Origin: Pseudolabrys sp.
Lineage (GTDB): Bacteria > Pseudomonadota > Alphaproteobacteria > Rhizobiales > Xanthobacteraceae
Length of the DNA stretch: 64,000 bases
Assembly (NCBI GenBank): GCA_026125895.1
Contig: JAHCKG010000004.1
Span: 163,223 to 227,222, forward strand
Direction of reading: 5' to 3'
Every line of letters starts with the position of its first letter. Positions within the stretch are counted from its first letter, which is position 1. Below are positions 59,276-64,000 of the stretch, one piece after another. The notes beneath the pieces were generated by a model. The model had not been told where the DNA came from. It saw only the letters and a program-made list of their open reading frames with translations, and did no database searches. Position numbers and translations under genes: made by a program.

Positions 59276-60124
59276 CTACCTGTAATCCATCCCGCCGCCC
59301 CAGCGGTCCTGCCACATCTTCTCGCCGATGGTGCAGGAAATGCGCGGCTTGTCGGCGCTGGCCGGAATGACCCTCGCCTCCGGCTCACGGTCGGCGACTT
59401 CGAGGATCAGCTTGGTGCGCGTCGCTTCGATGAATTTCTCGCGCTCCTTGATCGGCACAACGAAAGCCCCCGGCCCACCGATCACGCAATCCTCGTAGTA
59501 GATGTCGAGTTGATCGATATCGAGCGTCGCGAAATTGGAGCGCTTGAGCATGATCGGCAGGCCGTTGATGGTGATGCCGGCCTTGATGACTTCATCGCGC
59601 GTCGGCGCGACGAAATCGCCCGAATTATTGGCGCCGTCGCCCGACACGTCGATGACGCGGCGCGCGCCGCGATAGCCGCTGTTGTCGAACAGCGGCTTGG
59701 CGAATTTCAACGCGCCGGAAATCGAGGTGCGCGAAGCGCGGCGATACGGCGCGCGCATGATCTCGCTGGCGACCGCGTCGGCCGACTCCGGCCCGTCGAT
59801 CAGCCGCCACGGCATGACAACGCGCTGGTCGCCGGCACCGGCCCATTCGAAATAAGTGATGGCGATCTTGCCATGGGCGCCCTCGCGCAGCGCCATGAGG
59901 AACTCACGCGACGTCAGCGCCTGCGCATAGCCTTCGCGCTGCAGCGCCTGCTCGTCGGGATCCATCGAATAGGAGATATCGACCGCGAGGACGAGTTCGA
60001 CATCGACCGGGATGGCGTTGGGGCCGAGGTCCGCGAGGCGCGCGTGCGGCGCGGCCCACGCGGCAATGGCAGAGGCGAGGCACAAGGCCCCCGCCGCAGC
60101 ACCATAAAGACGTGTCCGCCTCAT
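59276..60124 (-). CDS. DUF1194 family secreted protein (von Willebrand A-like)
   Basis: This 282-residue protein has a signal peptide (MRRTRLYGAAAGALCLASAIAAWA) and a VWA-type fold with the metal motif DISYSMD (DxSxS) near residue 47. The stretch GARRVIDVSGDGANNSG holds the second metal loop. It is assigned to DUF1194 by recognition; the function is unknown, perhaps protein binding in the periplasm. The ATG at 60124 is chosen because GGAGG lies just upstream; a TTG 18 bases further is less likely. Confidence 0.88.
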   Translation of the reverse strand: MRRTRLYGAAAGALCLASAIAAWAAPHARLADLGPNAIPVDVELVLAVDISYSMDPDEQALQREGYAQALTSREFLMALREGAHGKIAITYFEWAGAGDQRVVMPWRLIDGPESADAVASEIMRAPYRRASRTSISGALKFAKPLFDNSGYRGARRVIDVSGDGANNSGDFVAPTRDEVIKAGITINGLPIMLKRSNFATLDIDQLDIYYEDCVIGGPGAFVVPIKEREKFIEATRTKLILEVADREPEARVIPASADKPRISCTIGEKMWQDRWGGGMDYR

Positions 60125-60221
60125 GCCGCCCTCCTGCGTCAATGCACAGGGGCATCATGCTGCCATGACGCGCCGGCCGGTAAAATGCCGCCGGCGCATG
60201 GCTCCCTCAGATTTCCGGCGC

Positions 60222-61313
60222 CTAGCTTTCCAGCACCTCGGTTCCGGCGATCTCGATACCGAAGCCGCCGAGGCCGACATAGGTGCGATGGCTGGACGAC
60301 AGCAGCCGGATCGAGGAAATGCCGAGATCCTTGAGAATCTGCGCGCCGAGGCCGACATCCCGCCACTGCTGCGAGCGCGCCGTGTCGGTTTCCGTGGCAC
60401 CCTCCTGCGGGATCTCGGTCACCGGCACGCCGGCGGTGCCGTCGCGCAGATAGACGATGACGCCGCGGCCCGCTGACTTGAACACCTTCAGCGCCGACCG
60501 GATCGACTTGGCGCCGCCGAACACATCGCCGATCACGTCGGCGCGGTGCAGACGCGCCGGCACGTCCTTGCCGTCGCCGATGTCGCCGTAGACGAAGGCC
60601 ATGTGATGCACGCGGTCGAACGGCGTGACATAGGCAAAGCCCTGCATCGCGCCGATGTCGGAGGTGAGCGAGAAATCACCGACCCGCGTCACCAGTTTCT
60701 CGCGCGCCTGCCGGTAGGCGATAAGATCGGCAACGGAGATCTGCATCAGCTTGTGCTGCGCGGCGAAGGCTGCGACCTGCGGGCCGCGCATCACGGTGCC
60801 GTCGTCGTTCATCAGTTCGGACAGCACGCCGACCGGCGGCAGACCGGCGAGCTTGCAAAGATCGGTGCAGGCTTCGGTATGCCCGGTGCGCATCAGCACG
60901 CCGCCTTCGCGCGCGATCAGGGGAAACACGTGGCCGGGCCGCGCGAAATCCGCGGCGCCCATGTTGTCGTTGGCGAGCGCGCGCACAGTGTTGGTGCGCT
61001 CTTCCGCCGAGATGCCGGTGGTGAGCCCGTGCTTGACGTCGATGGTTACGGTGAACGCGGTGCCGAGCGGCGCGTCGTTCTTGGCCACCATCGGGTCGAG
61101 GTGCAGGCGCCGCGCGTCGGCGGCGGTAATCGTCGCGCAGACGATCCCCGAGGTGTGGCGGATGATGAAGGCCATCTTCTCCGGCGTGCACAGCGAGGCG
61201 GCGACGAACAGATCGCCTTCGTTCTCGCGGTCGTCGTCATCGGTGACGACGACGATCTCGCCCTTGGCGAAAGCCTTGATTGCCGCTTCGACTTTACTGT
61301 GGGTATTTGACAC
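60222..61313 (-). CDS. ribB: 3,4-dihydroxy-2-butanone-4-phosphate synthase with degenerate GTP cyclohydrolase II domain (RibBA-like)
   Basis: The N-terminal ~200 residues are a complete RibB, which makes the four-carbon precursor of riboflavin: DDDDRENEGDLF, then RTGHTEACTDLCKLAGL. The C-terminal ~160 residues look like GTP cyclohydrolase II (RibA). The zinc-binding cysteines of the motif ECLTGDVFGSLRCDCG, however, are replaced (here RADVIGDVFGGAKSI), so this half should be inactive for GTP. This matches what is called RibBX. The start is GTG at 61313 (VSNTHSKVEAA), with GAGGATC upstream. It follows aroC by 29 bases. Confidence 0.9.
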   Translation of the reverse strand: MSNTHSKVEAAIKAFAKGEIVVVTDDDDRENEGDLFVAASLCTPEKMAFIIRHTSGIVCATITAADARRLHLDPMVAKNDAPLGTAFTVTIDVKHGLTTGISAEERTNTVRALANDNMGAADFARPGHVFPLIAREGGVLMRTGHTEACTDLCKLAGLPPVGVLSELMNDDGTVMRGPQVAAFAAQHKLMQISVADLIAYRQAREKLVTRVGDFSLTSDIGAMQGFAYVTPFDRVHHMAFVYGDIGDGKDVPARLHRADVIGDVFGGAKSIRSALKVFKSAGRGVIVYLRDGTAGVPVTEIPQEGATETDTARSQQWRDVGLGAQILKDLGISSIRLLSSSHRTYVGLGGFGIEIAGTEVLES

Positions 61314-61342
61314 GTGATCGATCCTCAGGCGCCGGGCGCCGA

Positions 61343-62461
61343 CTACTTCTTCTCGAACGGCCACGGCAGGCTTTCGCCGACCTGGCCGCGATGCATCAGA
61401 TAGTGATCGGCGACGACGCATGCCACCATGGCCTCCCCGATCGGCACCGCGCGGATGCCGACGCAGGGGTCGTGGCGGCCCTTGGTGAACAATTCGGTGT
61501 TGGCGCCGTAACGATCGACGGTCTTGCGCGGCGTCAAGATCGACGAGGTCGGCTTGACGGCGAAGCGCGCGACGATCGCCTGTCCGCTGGAGATGCCGCC
61601 GAGAATGCCGCCGGCATGGTTCGACAGGAACAACGGCTTGCCGTCATTGCCCATCCGCATCTCGTCGGCGTTGTCCTCGCCGGACAGTTCCGCGGCGGCA
61701 AAGCCGTCGCCGATCTCGACGCCCTTGACGGCATTGATGCCCATCAGCGCGCCGGCGATCTCGGCGTCGAGCTTGGCATAGATCGGCGCGCCGAGGCCGG
61801 CCGGCACGCCTTCGGCGACGACCTCGATCACCGCGCCGATCGACGAGCCGGATTTGCGCACCTCGTCGAGATACTCTTCGTAGAACTTGGCCTGCACCGG
61901 GTCGGGGCAGAAGAACGGGTTGTTTCCGACCTCGTCCCAGTCCCAGCGCGAGCGGTCGATCTTGTGCGGCCCCATCTGCACCAGCGCGCCGCGCACATTC
62001 AGCCCCGGCACGACCTTGCGGGCGATGGCGCCGGCGGCGACGCGTGCCGCGGTCTCGCGCGCCGACGAGCGGCCGCCGCCGCGATAATCGTTGATGCCGT
62101 ACTTCACGTCATAGGTGAAGCCGGCGTGGCCGGGGCGGTACTTGTCCTTGATCTCGGAATAGTCCTTCGAGCGCTGATCAACATTCTCGATCAGCAGCAT
62201 GATCGGCGTGCCGGTCGTCACCTGAAGGCCGCTCGCCTCGTCGGTGAAGACGCCGGACAGGATCTTGACCGCGTCCGGCTCCTGGCGCTGCGTGGTGAAG
62301 CGCGACTGGCCCGGCCGGCGCTTGTCGAGAAACGCCTGGATCTCCTCGGCGGTGATTGGGAGCCGCGGCGGGCAGCCATCGACAACGCAGCCGATCGCCG
62401 CCCCATGGCTTTCGCCGAAGCTGGTGAACCGGAACAGGTGGCCGAAGGTGTTGAAGGACAT
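61343..62461 (-). CDS. aroC: Chorismate synthase
   Basis: This 372-residue enzyme makes chorismate from EPSP, the last common step of aromatic amino acid synthesis, with reduced FMN. The signatures [17 protein letters not shown] (near residue 15), [18 protein letters not shown] and DLIGVRAVPIG-like [15 protein letters not shown] are present. The ATG of [12 protein letters not shown] is used; the longer frame has no ribosome site. It leads an operon with the RibBA-like gene. Confidence 0.96.
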   Translation of the reverse strand: MSFNTFGHLFRFTSFGESHGAAIGCVVDGCPPRLPITAEEIQAFLDKRRPGQSRFTTQRQEPDAVKILSGVFTDEASGLQVTTGTPIMLLIENVDQRSKDYSEIKDKYRPGHAGFTYDVKYGINDYRGGGRSSARETAARVAAGAIARKVVPGLNVRGALVQMGPHKIDRSRWDWDEVGNNPFFCPDPVQAKFYEEYLDEVRKSGSSIGAVIEVVAEGVPAGLGAPIYAKLDAEIAGALMGINAVKGVEIGDGFAAAELSGEDNADEMRMGNDGKPLFLSNHAGGILGGISSGQAIVARFAVKPTSSILTPRKTVDRYGANTELFTKGRHDPCVGIRAVPIGEAMVACVVADHYLMHRGQVGESLPWPFEKK

Positions 62462-62528
62462 GGTGGTTCCAAGATTTGGAGGTTTCGTACCCCGCAGCCC
62501 CTCGGGGGTCAAATGGCTGCAATTTCTT

Positions 62529-62615
62529 CGTCATGGCCGGGCTTGTCCCGGCCATCCACGCCTTTCTGTTTAGCCAAGGAAGACGTGGATGCCCGGCACA
62601 AGGCCGGGCATGACG
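62529..62615. repeat. Long inverted repeat (palindromic extragenic element)
   Basis: The left arm 62529-62560 and right arm 62584-62615, each 32 bases, match as inverted repeats at 28 of 32 positions around a 23-base loop. The four differences are G/C swaps. Elements with GTCATGGCCGGGC...GCCCGGCATGAC arms are familiar from Bradyrhizobium-type genomes. It lies upstream of aroC, between it and a gene remnant. Confidence 0.9.
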
Positions 62616-62621
62616 ACCGCG

Positions 62622-62855
62622 TCAGGCGTAGCGGCTCAGTTTCTCGCCCCGGAACACATAGACCTCGCCCTGGATAATATCGACCAGCGGCGCCACCGCC
62701 GGCGTCGCCACGCCGAGGCAGGTCATCAGGCCGCGGCAGGTGCCGCCCCGTGTGTTAAGATCGAACTGGAGAATGCCAAGGTCTTCCTCCGCCCGCCAAA
62801 TCGGAGCTTGCTCGGTAGGGAGGAGCCGATTCCAATGCTCGCCGTGCGCCTGCTA
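62622..62855 (-). pseudogene. 3' remnant of a conserved-looking gene
   Basis: A minus-strand frame of 76 residues ends at a TGA (62622-62624). It reads in part GEHWNRLLPTEQAPIW and RGGTCRGLMTCLGVATPAV, and looks like genuine protein, but there is no start codon for the whole: an in-frame stop (62853-62855) is met upstream. The last 34 residues alone could start at an internal ATG, without a visible ribosome site. I do not recognise the family. The break lies close to the LysR gene, so an insertion or deletion there may have removed the 5' part. Confidence 0.55.
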
Positions 62856-62886
62856 GGCTGTCGGATGCCGTCATCCAGGGACGCGT

Positions 62887-63804
62887 ATGAATCTGCGCCA
62901 GCTCAAATACTTCGTAAGTGTCGTGGAAGCCGGCAATATGACCCGTGCCGCCGAACAGCTTCATGTTGCGCAAACTGCCCTGGGCATGCAGATCCGCCAG
63001 ATTGAGGAAGATCTGGGCGTCGCCCTCCTCATTCGCCATTCGCGAGGTGTCGAGCCGACCAAGGCCGGAAAGCTGCTCCATGCGAAAGCGCTGGCAATCC
63101 TGAAGTCGGTCGAGGAAATCCGCTACGAGGTGTCGCGTTGTGATCGCGAGGACAGCGAACCCATACGTCTCGGAACGACGCCGGCCCTCATGCCGATTGT
63201 CGGCCCAGAGCTTGTCATCCATGTTCGCGAACACATCCCGCAGATTCTCCTCAGTCTGGTCGAGGAGATGAGCCATGTCCTCGTCGACACGTTGATCCGC
63301 GGAGAACTCGACTTCATCCTTTGCTACGACATTCCGGACCTACCCCAACTGTCGCGCACGCCGCTTTTCCAGGACGATCTTGTGCTCGTCACGCTTCCAA
63401 GGCCTCGAAAAGGCGAGCCGATCACCTTTGCCGAGGCCCTGGACGAATGCCTCGCGATGCCCGAGCCGGGCGACACCGTGCGCAATGCCGTGACACGTGC
63501 AGCGAGGGAGCTCGGACTCGAGTTGCAGATCGACTACGAGGTGCGCTCCGTTTCGGCGATGAAAACCATGGTGAAGCGCGGCGCCGTGGCAAGCATTTTG
63601 CCCTATTTCTCGGTGATGGACGAGGTTCGCAATGGCGCTCTCGATGCGCGCCCCATCATCAGACCAGCCGTCAGGCGGACATTGTTCCTCGCGTCCTCGA
63701 CCCAGCGTCCGCCATTTCGCAACGAGGCCGGCCTGAGCGGTGCGATCCGCTCTTCTCTGAAAGGCGTGACAGAGGCGCTCGGTCCCCTCTGCCATCCGCT
63801 TTGA
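62887..63804 (+). CDS. LysR family transcriptional regulator
   Basis: This 305-residue regulator has the N-terminal winged helix (MNLRQLKYFVSVVEAGNMTRAAEQLHVAQTALGMQIRQIEEDLG) and a periplasmic-binding-like effector domain (residues ~90-300). It resembles NAC/Cbl-like members that start MNLRQLKYFV. LysR proteins often control a divergent or adjacent operon; the gene that starts at 63975 is the natural candidate. Codon bias is somewhat weaker than in aroC and dxs, which together with the gene remnant upstream suggests a later arrival. Confidence 0.92.
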   Translation: MNLRQLKYFVSVVEAGNMTRAAEQLHVAQTALGMQIRQIEEDLGVALLIRHSRGVEPTKAGKLLHAKALAILKSVEEIRYEVSRCDREDSEPIRLGTTPALMPIVGPELVIHVREHIPQILLSLVEEMSHVLVDTLIRGELDFILCYDIPDLPQLSRTPLFQDDLVLVTLPRPRKGEPITFAEALDECLAMPEPGDTVRNAVTRAARELGLELQIDYEVRSVSAMKTMVKRGAVASILPYFSVMDEVRNGALDARPIIRPAVRRTLFLASSTQRPPFRNEAGLSGAIRSSLKGVTEALGPLCHPL

Positions 63805-63974
63805 GTACGACAGGCTAATCCGCAGAAATTCTGCGGCCTGCTCTCTGTCAATCCTCTTGGACATTCGGCTGCCGAGGCGGCCTGATGCTCGGCGCCGGCT
63901 ATCGCGGCGTCCGAACCGGACGTTGGCTGCTTCCGGCGGAGTCACAGCTACATGTTGGCGCAGGGAGATAAACG
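63805..63974. other. Intergenic region after lysR
   Basis: This 170-base gap leads to a new gene at 63975. On the minus strand it contains a short frame with MSKRIDREQAAEFLRIS, reminiscent of an excisionase-type helix-turn-helix, but the frame then runs into antisense lysR sequence, so I do not call it a gene. GGGAGAT at 63963-63969 is the ribosome site of the next gene. Confidence 0.35.
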
Positions 63975-64000
63975 ATGACCTTCCACCATGTTATCAGCCT
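63975..64000 (+). CDS. Start of an unidentified gene (partial)
   Basis: An ATG at 63975, five bases after GGGAGAT, begins a frame MTFHHVIS that continues beyond the window. Nothing more can be said of its identity. It follows the LysR gene and may be its target. Confidence 0.5.

Noticed and set aside
63340-63945. Minus-strand frame containing an excisionase-like helix-turn-helix segment
   Set aside because: The HTH-like part (near 63800-63870) continues into antisense lysR sequence, so no complete small protein is present.
1-64000. CRISPR arrays, prophage, IS elements, transposases, integrases
   Set aside because: None seen; repeats found are short palindromes or the small 13-base tandem array.

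Overview
The window comes from a high-GC alphaproteobacterium. The order Hyphomicrobiales (Bradyrhizobium / Rhodopseudomonas / Xanthobacteraceae-like) is my inference. It rests on the housekeeping gene order xseB-dxs-tlyA and aroC-ribBA-like, on the abundance of NMT1/TauABC-type transporters and Bug receptors, and on GC-rich palindromic extragenic repeats of a kind I associate with these genomes. No phage, transposase, integrase or CRISPR array was seen.

Region 1 (about 1-45.4 kb) is a dense catabolic region. It holds four full-length paralogous ThDP (thiamine diphosphate) enzymes of the benzoylformate decarboxylase / acetolactate synthase fold, at 2752-4494, 13520-15322, 28543-30318 and 42224-44011. 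Each sits beside a different set of oxidoreductases or transaminases. Operon A (10449 down to <1, minus strand) encodes a Rieske ferredoxin, a small unknown protein, an ACMSD-type amidohydrolase, a class III aminotransferase, an FMN 2-hydroxyacid oxidase, an aldehyde dehydrogenase, ThDP-1, two ABC permeases and the start of a molybdenum hydroxylase. The oxidase, decarboxylase and aldehyde dehydrogenase resemble the mandelate pathway. Operon B (15876 down to 11118, minus) encodes MarR-2, ThDP-2, an aldehyde dehydrogenase and an ABC ATPase. Diverging from it is a UbiX-UbiD-2-hydroxyacid dehydrogenase operon. Alanine dehydrogenase and an Lrp-type regulator follow.

An HpaB-like flavin monooxygenase (22600-21083, minus) diverges from a long plus-strand operon: MFS transporter, DUF2848 protein, cupin, a substrate-binding-type protein without a signal peptide, flavin reductase, MarR-3 and an FAD 2-hydroxyacid dehydrogenase. 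ThDP-3 follows behind its own AT-rich promoter. Operon C (37054 down to 30347, minus) encodes a Bug receptor, an NMT1-type receptor, an isochorismatase-fold hydrolase, an ABC ATPase, two permeases and an amidase. A complete Pot-type ABC operon (37851-42207) converges on ThDP-4 and its class III aminotransferase. The overall picture is uptake of aromatic or N-containing carboxylates, hydroxylation and hydrolysis, formation of 2-oxo acids and decarboxylation. The substrates cannot be read from the sequence.

Region 2 (about 45.9-64 kb) is mostly core chromosome: two small secreted proteins, tRNA-Gln(UUG), acyl-CoA dehydrogenase, three SDRs, an HDAC-like hydrolase, xseB, dxs, a GIY-YIG gene bracketed by inverted palindromes, tlyA, a MATE transporter, an rRNA methyltransferase, a DUF1194 protein, a RibBA-like protein with a degenerate RibA half, aroC, a gene remnant and a LysR regulator. 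The tRNA-Gln 3' end faces the catabolic region, so it is a possible island boundary, but no integrase is visible.
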